Positions 30,642 through 40,515 are shown, counted from the first letter of the stretch. The stretch is DNA of 64,000 nucleotides from an uncultured Lachnospiraceae bacterium (GCA_947167155.1 CAMVHB010000003.1:17590-81589), one strand, 5' to 3'. Notes: generated by a model from the sequence alone, not told the origin. Made by a program: numbers and translations.

Positions 30642-32927
30642 TCAAAAGTTTTCATTATCTGTATTCTGATCTGACGAAGATGTTTCCCCTGAAGTTTGAG
30701 CCTCACCACCGGCAGGCTCCGAAGGTGTATCGGGAGGAGGTTCCGATACTTCATCATTGTCATTTCCTCCCGTTTCCTGCGGCGGTGCCACCGCCCCATC
30801 CGGCGGTATATCAAAAGGCTCCTCCGAGGAAGCAGCCTGCATCTCCGTTTCCTGCGGGCTGTCCGATGAAGATGATCCTGAAGAACTCCCTGATGAAAGC
30901 TCGGGAAATTCCTGCGTTTCGGGTCCTCTCAGCTCCATGGGGTCCAGGAAAGGCAGATAACTCTTTCCCTCATGAAGGGGCACCATGAAATCATGCCAGA
31001 TATGAAGAGGGAAGAAAGTATCTGAGACCTCCTCTATATCTTTCGGAATATCAAAACCGACCCAGACAGCAGTAGTATAATATCTTGTATAGCCGACGAA
31101 CCACTTGTCCCTGTTCTCGGTTGTGGTCCCTGTTTTTCCCGCGGCTACCTGACCCGGTATCTCGAAACCTCCGCCGGTACCGTCTATCATAGCACCTTCG
31201 AGAATGTCTGTCATCTTTCTTGCGGCCGTTACATCATATACTTTTGTCTCGGCTCGGTCAGAAACATAAAGCTCCTTCCCTTCCGCATCCGTGATCCTGA
31301 TAATACAGGTTGCTTCTCTGGCACTACCGTCATGCTCTATTGCAGAATAGCCCTTTGCCATCTCAAGCACGTTCACTCCGTGTGTAAAGCCCCCGATACC
31401 GGCTGCCTGTACTCTGTCGGAGGGGTCCAGCCCGTAGAAGCCCAGCTTCGAAAGATAGGAGAAGCCGACTTCAGGCGTCAACTTTTTGAAGATATCCCAG
31501 GCTACTGTATTTTTTGAAAGCTCGACGGCCTTTCGAAGAGTGATCTCACCGTGATAGAGATCGTCCCAGTTTTTCGGACCGTCGTCGGTCTTCTCGTCCA
31601 TTACAAGAGTATCCGCCGTATACCCCCTTTCAATTGCCGGAGTATATACAAGAAGCGGCTTTATGCAGCTGCCGGGCTGGCGGTAGCTTTGATAAGCCCT
31701 GTTCAATGTCATTCCCTTCACATCCTGGGAACGTCCTCCGATTATAGCCTTCACAAATCCCGACATATTGTCAATACAGGCAGCTGCCCCTTGAAAGCTG
31801 TAGGTACCGTCCTCTGCCTTTTCCTGATCTATTGAAAGTATATTGTCGAGCGAATCCTGAAGAAGCTTCTGGATATTCAGGTCAAGTGATGTATATATGC
31901 GATAGCCCCCGGTATAAAGCTTTGTGTTGCACTCCCTGTACTTTTCGTTGTAGGCGCTCTCATAGGTCTTTCTGTCTTCAGCGGAAAGAAAATCATTCCT
32001 GAATTCAAAGCCCTCACTCTTCATGATCTCCCTGATAGCGCAGTACAGGGTGAAGCTTTTCGCAAAATTATTATTCGCCTCGGGAGTCACGTTCAGCACG
32101 ATCTGCTGCGCCATAGCCTCACCAAAGGACTTCTCGGAGATGACGCCGTCGGAAAGCATGTTCCGAAGGATCCTGTCTCTTCGAGCCAGGGTGTTTTCAG
32201 GATGAACAAGCGGGTCGTAATAGCTCGGACGGTTTGGGATCGCCACAAGGTAGGCGAGTTCCGAGAGCGTAAGCCTTCCCGCGCTCTTACTGAAATAGCC
32301 GCGGCTCGCAGCCTCTATCCCATAGTTCCCATTGGCAAAGTAGATATTGTTCAGATAAAACTCAAGTATCTCGTCTTTTGTATATTTCTTTTCAAGCTCT
32401 ACCGCAATATATATCTCCTCTACTTTTCTCTCCCAGGTCTTGTCTGTGGTAAGGTAGATATTTCTCGCGAGCTGCTGGGTAATGGTAGAAGCGCCCTCGG
32501 TCACATGTCCGTTCCTCAGCATGGCAAGGCCCGCTCTGATTATTGCAGCAAGATCAAAGCCATGGTGGGAGTAGAACTTCTTGTCCTCTATTGATATCAC
32601 AGCCTGCTTCGCATATTCCGGTATCTCCTCTATGGGAAGATAATAAACATTCTTTTCCCCCTTCAGGGTCGCTATGACATTTCCGTTCACATCATAGGCG
32701 ACCGAGGTCTGGGCCTTCCGGAAGGTCTCTTTTGTGGATCGTTCAACAAGCTCTATTGCCTTGCTTCGAAGCTCGCTTACCTTTTCAGCGTAACCGCCCA
32801 GATGATACCAGGCCAGGACCAAAAGGACAAAACCCATGAGAAAAAGCTGTACAAAAAGAAAGACACGAAGCCCTCTGTGCCTTCCCTTTTTCTTCTTCGT
32901 TTTTGTCTCCTGCTTTTCTATAGCCAT
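30642..32927 (-). CDS. class A penicillin-binding protein (PBP1A type)
   Basis: Bifunctional peptidoglycan synthase outside the membrane. The 761 residues include a basic cytoplasmic tail, one membrane helix (about 24-44), a GT51 glycosyltransferase domain (IEDKKFYSHHGFD, GASTITQQLARN, KKYTKDEILEFYLN) and a transpeptidase domain with SCIK, SKN and KTGT active-site motifs. The C-terminal 100 residues are a Ser/Glu/Pro-rich disordered tail. The start lacks a clear Shine-Dalgarno sequence. Expressed from a promoter that faces the galM promoter; followed 24 bases later by glcK. Confidence 0.95.
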   Translation of the reverse strand: MAIEKQETKTKKKKGRHRGLRVFLFVQLFLMGFVLLVLAWYHLGGYAEKVSELRSKAIELVERSTKETFRKAQTSVAYDVNGNVIATLKGEKNVYYLPIEEIPEYAKQAVISIEDKKFYSHHGFDLAAIIRAGLAMLRNGHVTEGASTITQQLARNIYLTTDKTWERKVEEIYIAVELEKKYTKDEILEFYLNNIYFANGNYGIEAASRGYFSKSAGRLTLSELAYLVAIPNRPSYYDPLVHPENTLARRDRILRNMLSDGVISEKSFGEAMAQQIVLNVTPEANNNFAKSFTLYCAIREIMKSEGFEFRNDFLSAEDRKTYESAYNEKYRECNTKLYTGGYRIYTSLDLNIQKLLQDSLDNILSIDQEKAEDGTYSFQGAAACIDNMSGFVKAIIGGRSQDVKGMTLNRAYQSYRQPGSCIKPLLVYTPAIERGYTADTLVMDEKTDDGPKNWDDLYHGEITLRKAVELSKNTVAWDIFKKLTPEVGFSYLSKLGFYGLDPSDRVQAAGIGGFTHGVNVLEMAKGYSAIEHDGSAREATCIIRITDAEGKELYVSDRAETKVYDVTAARKMTDILEGAMIDGTGGGFEIPGQVAAGKTGTTTENRDKWFVGYTRYYTTAVWVGFDIPKDIEEVSDTFFPLHIWHDFMVPLHEGKSYLPFLDPMELRGPETQEFPELSSGSSSGSSSSDSPQETEMQAASSEEPFDIPPDGAVAPPQETGGNDNDEVSEPPPDTPSEPAGGEAQTSGETSSSDQNTDNENF

Positions 32928-32938
32928 CGTTCTTTTTG

Positions 32939-32973
32939 TGCTATAATCCGATATGATGATATTTATTATAGCA
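32939..32973. promoter_or_regulatory. face-to-face extended -10 promoters of galM and the PBP gene
   Basis: TGC-TATAAT at 32939-32947 points toward galM; the exact inverse at 32973-32965 points toward the PBP gene. The 9-bp arms form an inverted repeat with 17 bases between. Predicted starts (about 32954 and 32958) lie between the arms, so the two 5' ends overlap by a few bases and polymerase can probably use only one promoter at a time. Confidence 0.7.
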
Positions 32974-33005
32974 TTTATGAAGTCTTGCTTGGGGAGGAAA
33001 TCATT

Positions 33006-34073
33006 ATGAAAAAAGAAGAATTTGTTACCCTTCGGTCGGGAGAGACAGCTTCACTTTACACACTAAAGAACAAAGATATGACAGTTACCGTGACCGATCT
33101 CGGTGCGACAGTCATAGACATAATCTGCCCTGACAAAAACGGTGTCAGGGAAAATGTAAATCTGGGCTACGGAAAGAAGGAGGATTATCTTTTGAACTCC
33201 TGCTGCTTCGGAGCTGTAGTCGGACGTTGTGCCAACAGAATAGGAGGAGCTGCCTTTTCTATCGACGGTGAAAAATATGAGATCGAAAAAAACGACGGGG
33301 AGAACAACCTTCACAGCGGGTCAGAGCGCTGGTATCAAAGACTCTGGAATGCAACGGTTCTTTCCGAAAGCAGCATTTCCTTCTCTCTTGACAGCAAAGA
33401 TATGGACCAGGGCTTTCCCGGAAATCTTAGCGCAAATATCACGATATCGCTTCTTGACGACAATACCCTGGTCTTTGATTATTCGGCGATCTCAGACAAG
33501 AAGACCATCTTCAATCCCACCTTCCACGGATATTTCAATCTTTCCGGTGAAGGAAAGGGAGATATACTTTCGCATGAACTTTTGATATACGCTGATGAGC
33601 TTACATACGCTCCGAAGGGCTCTATACCGAATGGTGAGATAAGGAATGTCCACGGCACTCCTATGGACTTTACATCATTCAAGACAATTGGGAAGGATAT
33701 CGGAGAAGACTATGCCCTTTTGAATTTTGCAGGCGGCTATGACCACAATTATATTATGAGAAAGAGCCCGAAGGACAGGGAGATCTCACTTGACGCAAAC
33801 GGACTTTCCATCTTCAAAAACGCAGTGCTCCATGACCCCGCCTCGGGTCGCAGGATGGAGGTATTTTCCGATATGCCGGGGCTTCAGGCCTATTCCGGAA
33901 ATTTCATAAGAGATGCATTCGGGCGAAACGGTGAGGCTTATCACTCACATTCGGGTATAGCCCTTGAGACGCAGTTTTATCCGAATGCCGTGAATATACC
34001 TTCCTTCCCCCAGCCTGTGATAGAGAAGGATGAGGAGGTCTTTCACCGGACAGCCTACAGATTTTCGGTCTGA
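33006..34073 (+). CDS. galM: galactose mutarotase (aldose 1-epimerase)
   Basis: Interconverts alpha and beta anomers of galactose and other aldoses. The 355-residue protein shows the family blocks GATVIDIICPD, GAVVGRCANRIGGA, NNLHSGSERWYQRLW (catalytic His), FNPTFHGYFNLSGEG (second His), YDHNY and the catalytic Glu near ALETQFYPNA. The frame is open upstream to 32802 but the start is the ATG at 33006, eight bases after GGGGAGG and downstream of the promoter. Substrate may be glucose as well, given glcK across the divergent promoter. Confidence 0.95.
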   Translation: MKKEEFVTLRSGETASLYTLKNKDMTVTVTDLGATVIDIICPDKNGVRENVNLGYGKKEDYLLNSCCFGAVVGRCANRIGGAAFSIDGEKYEIEKNDGENNLHSGSERWYQRLWNATVLSESSISFSLDSKDMDQGFPGNLSANITISLLDDNTLVFDYSAISDKKTIFNPTFHGYFNLSGEGKGDILSHELLIYADELTYAPKGSIPNGEIRNVHGTPMDFTSFKTIGKDIGEDYALLNFAGGYDHNYIMRKSPKDREISLDANGLSIFKNAVLHDPASGRRMEVFSDMPGLQAYSGNFIRDAFGRNGEAYHSHSGIALETQFYPNAVNIPSFPQPVIEKDEEVFHRTAYRFSV

Positions 34074-34080
34074 GGGAGAA

Positions 34081-35550
34081 TCATATATTCTGCTTCACGA
34101 TATCATCCATCGAGATCAATATGATATTTTTGATGGCGTTTGCCGCAGTGACGGCGGTATCGTGAAAGCCATTGTTTGAGAAGGCGATGTAGTAATCTAC
34201 CTCGCCTTTTTCTCTTACCTTTTTTGTAAGGTCGATAAGCCCCTTCAGGGAAGCCATATCCACGGGCTTGCTTTCCCCGATATAACAGCGTCCGAAGATG
34301 AGTGAACTCTTCTCATCCTCTGTCGTTCCTGAGCAGACAAGGTCAAAGTCGGCGGTCGTCTTCTTTTCGTCGTCGTTCACCCACCAGTTCCCGACAGCGT
34401 TCACGGTGACAGGAAGCCCCGTTCCGCCGCCTTTGACAAACTCCTTACATATCTTCACGAATACCTCCCGGATGAAGGAATCGATCCCGGGCATCACACA
34501 TTCATCTATGAATTCGTCGATCCTCCCGGAATAGATATAATCCATATGAGGCGCTGCAAATCTGTACCAGAAGAGATCAAAGGTATTTACTATGGAGTAC
34601 CTCGTCTTTCGCCTGTTGTTCGGCTCTGTGACAGGGTTCTCCTTCACTACGAAATCAAGCGCCATCAGGGTATTCATATAAGGCACTACTATATCCTTCG
34701 GTTTCTTCACGGCAGCGCTTATCTCGTTCACCCTTGAAAGGCCCCCGGCAAGCGTCGTAAGCATCCTGTTGTAATACGACTTCTCCCGAAGATCGATCTC
34801 CAGTATATCCTCCGGAAGAGTTCCGACGGCCTCCTTTGAAAAGAGGAGCGCTTTCACTCCGCGCCTGATCATAGTCTCTATTGAATCCCTGCTGTATTCC
34901 TCCGCGAGGATCTCAAGTTCCCCCGGAATACCGCCGGAAAGACCGTACAAAAAGACCTGCTCCTCAGTGGACGCGCCCGTCAGAAAGTCCTTCACGGAAT
35001 AAAAGCTCATGGGCTTCAAGGTCATCCCGCCAAAATAAGCCTTTGTCCAGCGCCGCGTTCCCTTCTCGCTCTCCATCACCTTGTCCATAGCAAGAAACGA
35101 ATCGGATGAAAAGATAATGCTGATCTTCGTCTTATCCCATCTATCCATCACAAAGTCATAGAGTATATCTTCAAAAACGCTGTCGGCACGCATGAGGGAA
35201 GGGGCATCATCTATTACGAGTGTGAATTCCCCTCCATTTGCCTCCTTTTCAACGAGAGTAAGTAATCTTGTAAATCTATCCTTAAGGGATACAGCTTTTT
35301 CTTCTCCCTCCGGAAAGACTCTTTTTTTCGTTGCAGCGAAAAACTCCGCCTCAAGCAATGCCTCCTCATCATCATCCGTTGTCGGATAGGCGCAAAAATA
35401 AAGCCCCCTGTTATCCTTAAGAAATTCCTGCAACAGAGAGGTCTTTCCTATCCCGCGCCTTCCCTTGAGAACAAAAAGCCTCCTCTTGTCAGAGACGCTT
35501 TCAGCGAACTCCCTCAATTTGAACAGTTCTTCAGATCTTCCGATAAACAT
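34081..35550 (-). CDS. AAA ATPase with C-terminal DUF234 nuclease-like domain
   Basis: A 489-residue member of the archaeal-type ATPase/DUF234 family. P-loop GRRGIGKTSLLQE (about residues 31-43), Walker B-like TLVIDDAP, a winged-helix linker and a C-terminal restriction-endonuclease-like domain with TADFDLV and CYIGESKP, consistent with a D/E-x-K nuclease core. The family is abundant in Archaea and anaerobic bacteria; its function is unknown, with mobile or defence roles proposed. It sits alone with its own promoter between convergent galM and nfeD. Confidence 0.88.
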   Translation of the reverse strand: MFIGRSEELFKLREFAESVSDKRRLFVLKGRRGIGKTSLLQEFLKDNRGLYFCAYPTTDDDEEALLEAEFFAATKKRVFPEGEEKAVSLKDRFTRLLTLVEKEANGGEFTLVIDDAPSLMRADSVFEDILYDFVMDRWDKTKISIIFSSDSFLAMDKVMESEKGTRRWTKAYFGGMTLKPMSFYSVKDFLTGASTEEQVFLYGLSGGIPGELEILAEEYSRDSIETMIRRGVKALLFSKEAVGTLPEDILEIDLREKSYYNRMLTTLAGGLSRVNEISAAVKKPKDIVVPYMNTLMALDFVVKENPVTEPNNRRKTRYSIVNTFDLFWYRFAAPHMDYIYSGRIDEFIDECVMPGIDSFIREVFVKICKEFVKGGGTGLPVTVNAVGNWWVNDDEKKTTADFDLVCSGTTEDEKSSLIFGRCYIGESKPVDMASLKGLIDLTKKVREKGEVDYYIAFSNNGFHDTAVTAANAIKNIILISMDDIVKQNI

Positions 35551-35595
35551 AAAAAATACGTCCTTCAGCTAAAAAACAATAAGCCCACGGACGCA

Positions 35596-35625
35596 ATTGT
35601 AATATGTTTCAACTAATGATTTCAA
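35596..35625 (-). promoter_or_regulatory. promoter of the AAA/DUF234 gene
   Basis: Minus strand TTGAAA (35625-35620), an 18-base spacer and TACAAT (35601-35596), 46 bases before the ATG at 35550. Another TTGAAA copy lies inside the spacer. Confidence 0.65.
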
Positions 35626-35652
35626 CCACAATTATTTTGAAAATCTTGTGGT

Positions 35653-36096
35653 TTATTCGCTCTTTTCCTTGACGATCATGAGCTTCACTCCCGACACATC
35701 CTTTACAAAGGCCTTTTCATTCTCCTCAAAGGTAATATCATTGTCAACGGACCTTGCCGTCCACTCCATCCCGTCGAGGCGCACCTTCCCCGTCTCAGCC
35801 ATATTGTCTACCCTCTCGAGCACGAGCACCTCCTTGCCCTTTGTCGCCTCGTAATTCGTCGCCATCTTTTTTGAATTCAGGTATTTGACGGCAAGCGGCC
35901 TCGTAAACCAGAGGAGTACAAAAGTGACTGCGAGAAAGAGGACGATCTGAAGCCAGAGCGGACCGTTTAATAGCGCGACTATGAGCGCTGCGAGAGCTCC
36001 GCCCGCAACCCAGATAGTAGTGAGCCCTACAGTTGCAAGCTCAAATACGAGCATCAGTATCATCAGTACAAGCCAGAAGATATCAAGATAATCCAT
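35653..36096 (-). CDS. NfeD family membrane protein
   Basis: A short NfeD protein (147 residues) with two to three N-terminal membrane helices (about residues 5-70) and a C-terminal OB-fold domain (GKEVLVLERVDNMAETGKVRLDGMEWTARS). NfeD proteins pair with flotillin/stomatin proteins and act in membrane organisation or proteolysis; no flotillin gene is in the window. AAGGTGG ribosome site before the ATG. It follows the MATE gene by 26 bases. Confidence 0.92.
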   Translation of the reverse strand: MDYLDIFWLVLMILMLVFELATVGLTTIWVAGGALAALIVALLNGPLWLQIVLFLAVTFVLLWFTRPLAVKYLNSKKMATNYEATKGKEVLVLERVDNMAETGKVRLDGMEWTARSVDNDITFEENEKAFVKDVSGVKLMIVKEKSE

Positions 36097-36122
36097 AATA
36101 CACCACCTTTCTCAAACGGCAC

Positions 36123-37526
36123 TTAAGCGGCAGGAGTCGCTGACCGGGCCAAAACCTTCTTCCGGCAGTGGAAGTAAGCTGTGAAGAGGAATATGTCTGC
36201 AAGCAACCATGCGGTGGGGCTTGCAAAGCAGGCACCGGGATAGCCGAATATGGGAACTGCGATAAAGGCGACAGCAGCCCGTCCTACCATCTCCATCACA
36301 CCGGCAAGGACCGCAAGTCCCGAAAAGCCCATGCCCTGGATCAGGAACCTTACTATGTTCACAAAGGCAAGGAGTATATAGAAGGCGGAATTGATCGTAA
36401 GATAGATCCACCCGTATTCCATTACTTCTGCCCTATTGGTGACGCCTGATTCTATGAAGAGTCCTGTAAGCTGTCTTCCGAGGAAAAACAGTATCAAAAA
36501 GGCCAGTACAGAATAGATGATCCCGAGTATGCCTGCATCCTTGAGTCCCGCGTTCAGCCGCTCCCCCTTGTTCGCCCCCACATTCTGACCGCCGTAGGTC
36601 GTCATGGTCGCACCAAGGGCATCAAAGGGGCAGGAGAAGAATACCGTGACGCGGATCGCTGCCGTATTCGCGGCAACTATCACGGATCCAAGCGAGTTTA
36701 CTGCGGTCTGGAGTATTACAGAGCCTATGGCAGTGATCGAATACTGGAGCCCCATTGGAAGACCGGCGGAGAGAAGGACCTTGAAATAGCCGCGTCTCTT
36801 TTTGGTATCCTTTCCCTTTTCAACGTGAAGATAGGGAACCCTCTTTTTGATATAGATTACACAAAGTATGCCGGACACGGCCTGCGAGATCACGGTGGCA
36901 AGAGCGGCGCCTACGACTCCCATTCCGAAGAAAATGATGAAGATGAGATCGAGCGCAATATTGATCCCTGAAGCTATTACCAGGAAAACTACCGGTGCCT
37001 TCGAATCCCCGAGAGCCCTGATGGCAGACGAGGTGTAATTATACAGATAGATCACCGGGATCCCGAGAAAGATCGTGAATATATAGGAAAACGCGTAATC
37101 AAAGATATTCTCCGGCGTATTCATGGCAATAAGGATCGCCTTTGACAACAGGCACACCACCACTGTCATCACGACTGCAAAGACAGCGGTAAGGATCGCG
37201 CCATGATAATAAAAGCTCTTTACACCTTTGTAATCCTTCGCACCGAAACGCTGTGAGATGGGGATCGCAAAACCGTTCGCGACTCCCATGCAAAAGCCGA
37301 TGATCATGAAATTGATCGAGCCTGTGGAGCCCACTCCCGCAAGAGCGTCAACACCCAGAAAGCGCCCGACTATCAGAGTATCCACGAGACTGTAGAACTG
37401 CTGGAAGAGCATTCCTCCGAGAAGGGGCACAGCAAAAGAAAGAATCAGCTTCATGGGCGATCCCGTCGTCATATCGCTTACAGCCCCCTTTTTCAGGGCT
37501 TTGGTCGAAACCTCATTTTCCTTCAT
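36123..37526 (-). CDS. MATE family efflux transporter
   Basis: Multidrug/toxin extrusion transporter with about twelve membrane helices, exchanging Na+ or H+ for cationic compounds. Family features: MTTGSPMKLILSFAVPLLGG near the N-terminus, QQFYSLVDTLIVGRFLG, and the mirrored second half with MTTYGGQNVGANKGER. A Met codon (ATG) at 37526 is preferred over the TTG immediately before it. The ribosome site is weak (GAGGCGG about 12 bases upstream). Probably co-transcribed with the DUF1846 gene 16 bases upstream. Confidence 0.93.
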   Translation of the reverse strand: MKENEVSTKALKKGAVSDMTTGSPMKLILSFAVPLLGGMLFQQFYSLVDTLIVGRFLGVDALAGVGSTGSINFMIIGFCMGVANGFAIPISQRFGAKDYKGVKSFYYHGAILTAVFAVVMTVVVCLLSKAILIAMNTPENIFDYAFSYIFTIFLGIPVIYLYNYTSSAIRALGDSKAPVVFLVIASGINIALDLIFIIFFGMGVVGAALATVISQAVSGILCVIYIKKRVPYLHVEKGKDTKKRRGYFKVLLSAGLPMGLQYSITAIGSVILQTAVNSLGSVIVAANTAAIRVTVFFSCPFDALGATMTTYGGQNVGANKGERLNAGLKDAGILGIIYSVLAFLILFFLGRQLTGLFIESGVTNRAEVMEYGWIYLTINSAFYILLAFVNIVRFLIQGMGFSGLAVLAGVMEMVGRAAVAFIAVPIFGYPGACFASPTAWLLADIFLFTAYFHCRKKVLARSATPAA

Positions 37527-37542
37527 CAAAAAATCCGCCTCA

Positions 37543-39027
37543 TTATTTGTGATATAGCTTTCTGGTCTCGTACTGCGCCTCGCAGGTCATATTGATGCCG
37601 AGATTTTTCAGCACATTCGAATCCACCGTTGAAAGGATGACCGAGGAATGTGCCTCAAGTCCCGAAAGCTGCGGGACACAGTCAAGTGCTCTTTTCGCGT
37701 TCTCGTTGTTTACGGCCGTGACAGAGAGCGCTATCAATATCTCGTTCAGATGCAGAAGAGGAGACTTGTCATGCAGGCATTCCCTCTTCATGTTCATCAT
37801 GGGCTCGATGAAATCAGGGGGTATGAGTTCCACCTCATCATCTATTCCCGCGAATTCCTTGAGAGCATTAAGGAGCAGGGCACTTGTGGCACCAAGCAGT
37901 CTCGATGTCTTTCCGGTAAGGAGCCTTTTGTCCGGAAGCTCAAGCGCTGCTGCAGGACCGCCCGTCTGCTGTGCTTTGATATTCGCCGCAGCCACCACAG
38001 GCCTGTCAGCTACTGATATGCCTGCCTTTTTCATCAGAAGTTCTATGGTCTTCACCGGACCGTCGCCGGCATTCCCTTTTCTGTATTCGCATTGGGCTGC
38101 GTAATAGCGTCTGATTATCTCCTGGCAGGCTTCAGCGCGGACAGCCTCATCATCCACTATACACTTTCCCGCCATATTGACTCCCATGTCGGTGGGCGAT
38201 TTGTAGGGCGAGACTCCCTGAATCTTTTCAAAAATGGCATTGAGTACAGGGAACACCTCTATGTCACGGTTGTAATTCACCGTGGTCTCACCATAGGCCT
38301 CAAGATGGAAGGGGTCGATCATATTCACATCGGAAAGGTCCGCTGTAGCTGCCTCATAGGCAAGGTTTACGGGATGGTTCAGCGGAAGGTTCCAGATGGG
38401 GAAGGTCTCAAACTTCGCGTAGCCTGCTTTCACGCCCCTCTTGTTCTCGTGATAGAGCTGGGAAAGGCATGTCGCCATCTTTCCGCTGCCGGGTCCCGGG
38501 GCAGTGATCACTACAAGGGGATGCGTAGTCTCAATATAATCATTTCTCCCGAAACCCTCATCCGACACTATGAGAGCTATATCCGAAGGATAATCGGGAA
38601 TGGGATAATGCCTGTAGCATTTGAGCCCGAGTGCCTTCAGCTTCTTTTCGTATGCTATGGCAGAAGGCTGCCCGGAAAACTGGGTGAGGACGACCGCACT
38701 CACGAACAGTCCTTCCTGCGTGAATGCATCCACAAGCCGGAGGAGATCCATATCGTATGTGATCCCCAGGTCGCCTCTGACCTTGTTCTTTTCAATATCT
38801 CCGGCATTAATCGCCATTACTATCTCCGCCTGATCCTTCAGCTCCTTCAGCATATGGATCTTACTGTCGGGATGGAAGCCCGGGAGCACTCGGGAAGCAT
38901 GGAAGTCGTCGAAAAGCTTTCCTCCGAACTCAAGATAAAGTTTTCCTCCGAACTCTCCTATCCGCTTCCTGATCTGCTCGCTCTGCATCTTGAGATACAT
39001 ATCATTGTCAAAGCCGCTCTTTTGCAT
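37543..39027 (-). CDS. UPF0371/DUF1846 family protein
   Basis: A 494-residue protein of the UPF0371/DUF1846 family, found mainly in Firmicutes. It begins SGFDNDMYLKMQSEQIRKR and has EFGGKLFDDFHASRVLPGF, HPLVVITAPGPGSGKMATC with a P-loop-like Gly-rich segment, and a long helical C-terminal domain. Its function is not established. The ATG at 39027 is preceded by a GTGAGGT ribosome site; an in-frame GTG at 39042 is part of that site. It lies 27 bases after the MBOAT gene and may belong to the dlt-like operon. Confidence 0.9.
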   Translation of the reverse strand: MQKSGFDNDMYLKMQSEQIRKRIGEFGGKLYLEFGGKLFDDFHASRVLPGFHPDSKIHMLKELKDQAEIVMAINAGDIEKNKVRGDLGITYDMDLLRLVDAFTQEGLFVSAVVLTQFSGQPSAIAYEKKLKALGLKCYRHYPIPDYPSDIALIVSDEGFGRNDYIETTHPLVVITAPGPGSGKMATCLSQLYHENKRGVKAGYAKFETFPIWNLPLNHPVNLAYEAATADLSDVNMIDPFHLEAYGETTVNYNRDIEVFPVLNAIFEKIQGVSPYKSPTDMGVNMAGKCIVDDEAVRAEACQEIIRRYYAAQCEYRKGNAGDGPVKTIELLMKKAGISVADRPVVAAANIKAQQTGGPAAALELPDKRLLTGKTSRLLGATSALLLNALKEFAGIDDEVELIPPDFIEPMMNMKRECLHDKSPLLHLNEILIALSVTAVNNENAKRALDCVPQLSGLEAHSSVILSTVDSNVLKNLGINMTCEAQYETRKLYHK

Positions 39028-39054
39028 CAGTTCATACCTCACATCATAATATTG

Positions 39055-40515
39055 TCAGAACCCTGCATAGATCAGCGCCACATCACCGTAGCCGTCTCCG
39101 TAAGCGCCGAATATTATCACGGAAAAGATGAGCGCATAGCAGATCGCCCACTTCGCCGGAGTCTTCATAGTGAAGAGTTTTTCAACATCGAATCTGTTCT
39201 TTTCCTTCAGAAGGTCGATAAGAAATACCACAAAAAGTCCTACGCCGATGGCGAGATAATCCATGGCATCGATCCGAAGATCAAGGAAGGCCTGGGCCGA
39301 TACGCCGTCAAAGAAGCCGCCCTTGAATATGCTTCCTATCATCGAAAGACCTTCCGAGAGATTGTTCGCTCTGAAGATGGTCTCTCCGATGAAGATCAAT
39401 GCAAGGACCTTTACTGTTCTTATCGCAATGTACCAGGGCGCCTTGACATTCACATGGATCTTCTTCATCAGCTTGTGCCAGGGCTGCTTCGTCGAGGTCT
39501 CAAACAGGATGAGCACGAAATAATACATCCCGTAAAAGATGAAATTGTCACCGCTCCCGTGCCAGATACCGTTACAGAGCCAGACCGGGAAGAGACAAAG
39601 AATGGAGACAACGAAATTCGTAAACCACCTTCCGAACCTCTTTCTTCCGAAGACCATCCATTTTTTTACAACTCCGGAAACCGATATGGGATAGAAGATA
39701 TATTCCCTGAACCAGGCGCCGAGCGAGATATGCCAGCGCTTCCAGAAGTCCGACGCATCCTCCGAAAAGAAGGGCTGTCGGAAGTTCTCAGGAAGCTTGA
39801 TCCCAAAGCACCAACCGGAGCCTACGACTATATCCATTACTCCGGAGAATTCCAGATAGAGCTGGAAGGTATACATGATCGCACCGCATACGATCATGAA
39901 GCCGTGGTAATTCTGATAATTGTCAAATATCGTACCTACAGCAACTGACAGCCGGTCAGCGATCACCAGCTTTTTGAAAAGCCCCCAGGCTATCCGGACC
40001 GCGCCCTTTTCAATATTGATGAGGGAGATGTTTTCAAATTTGAAAAGCGTCTCCCTGATCTCGGGCTGCCGGAGTATGGGACCCTCAACTATGACAGGGA
40101 AAAAGGTGAGGAAGAGAGCTGTATGCTCAAGCTTTTCATTGGTCTCGGTCCTTTTCCAGTAAACATCCAGAAGATAGCCTGCTGCCGCCATGGTATAGAA
40201 CGAGATACCGATCGGAGCGGTGAGCCCCAGCGGAAAATATTTGAAGCAGGCAAGTGCTCCAAAGAGCAGTATAAATGGCACAAAGAAAAAGACCTTCTTT
40301 TTCTTCTTTTCAATGAGCTTCGCCGCGAAATGGGTGACAAAGATCGTAATGATCGGAACGAGCACCAGAAACTGGCTCAGCACAAAGAAATAAAAAAGGC
40401 TTAGCAGAGTAAGTACCTTTCCTCTGAACCTTCTCGGAGTAAGGGCGTATATAATGATCGAAACGGGGAGAAAGATGAAGCAATAGAATGCCCCCGAATA
40501 CATTTTCCCGCCCAT
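39055..40515 (-). CDS. MBOAT acyltransferase (DltB/AlgI-like)
   Basis: Membrane-bound O-acyltransferase of 486 residues with about eleven hydrophobic segments. Diagnostic motifs: FFPVIVEGPILRQ, FQLYLEFSGVMDI, FWKRWHISLGAWFREYIFYPIS and the invariant His in CNGIWHGSG. In dlt operons DltB passes D-alanine from the carrier protein across the membrane. Here it is downstream of a carrier protein, a PLP decarboxylase and an adenylating enzyme, with TGATG overlap to the carrier gene. No DltD-type SGNH protein follows, though two SGNH proteins lie at 4867-6830. Confidence 0.93.
   Translation of the reverse strand: MGGKMYSGAFYCFIFLPVSIIIYALTPRRFRGKVLTLLSLFYFFVLSQFLVLVPIITIFVTHFAAKLIEKKKKKVFFFVPFILLFGALACFKYFPLGLTAPIGISFYTMAAAGYLLDVYWKRTETNEKLEHTALFLTFFPVIVEGPILRQPEIRETLFKFENISLINIEKGAVRIAWGLFKKLVIADRLSVAVGTIFDNYQNYHGFMIVCGAIMYTFQLYLEFSGVMDIVVGSGWCFGIKLPENFRQPFFSEDASDFWKRWHISLGAWFREYIFYPISVSGVVKKWMVFGRKRFGRWFTNFVVSILCLFPVWLCNGIWHGSGDNFIFYGMYYFVLILFETSTKQPWHKLMKKIHVNVKAPWYIAIRTVKVLALIFIGETIFRANNLSEGLSMIGSIFKGGFFDGVSAQAFLDLRIDAMDYLAIGVGLFVVFLIDLLKEKNRFDVEKLFTMKTPAKWAICYALIFSVIIFGAYGDGYGDVALIYAGF

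Noticed and set aside
32802..33005. Upstream extension of galM by 68 codons
   Set aside because: It overlaps the PBP gene start and the promoters, and family members begin at the ATG at 33006, which has a strong ribosome site.
34081..35550. Defence island around the AAA/DUF234 gene
   Set aside because: Neighbours are galM, nfeD and MATE; no restriction, toxin-antitoxin, integrase or phage genes are present.
38092..39948. Long plus-strand open frame (618 codons) across the DUF1846 and MBOAT genes
   Set aside because: It lies opposite two genes with clear family motifs and its product shows no recognisable domain; it is a shadow of skewed codon use.
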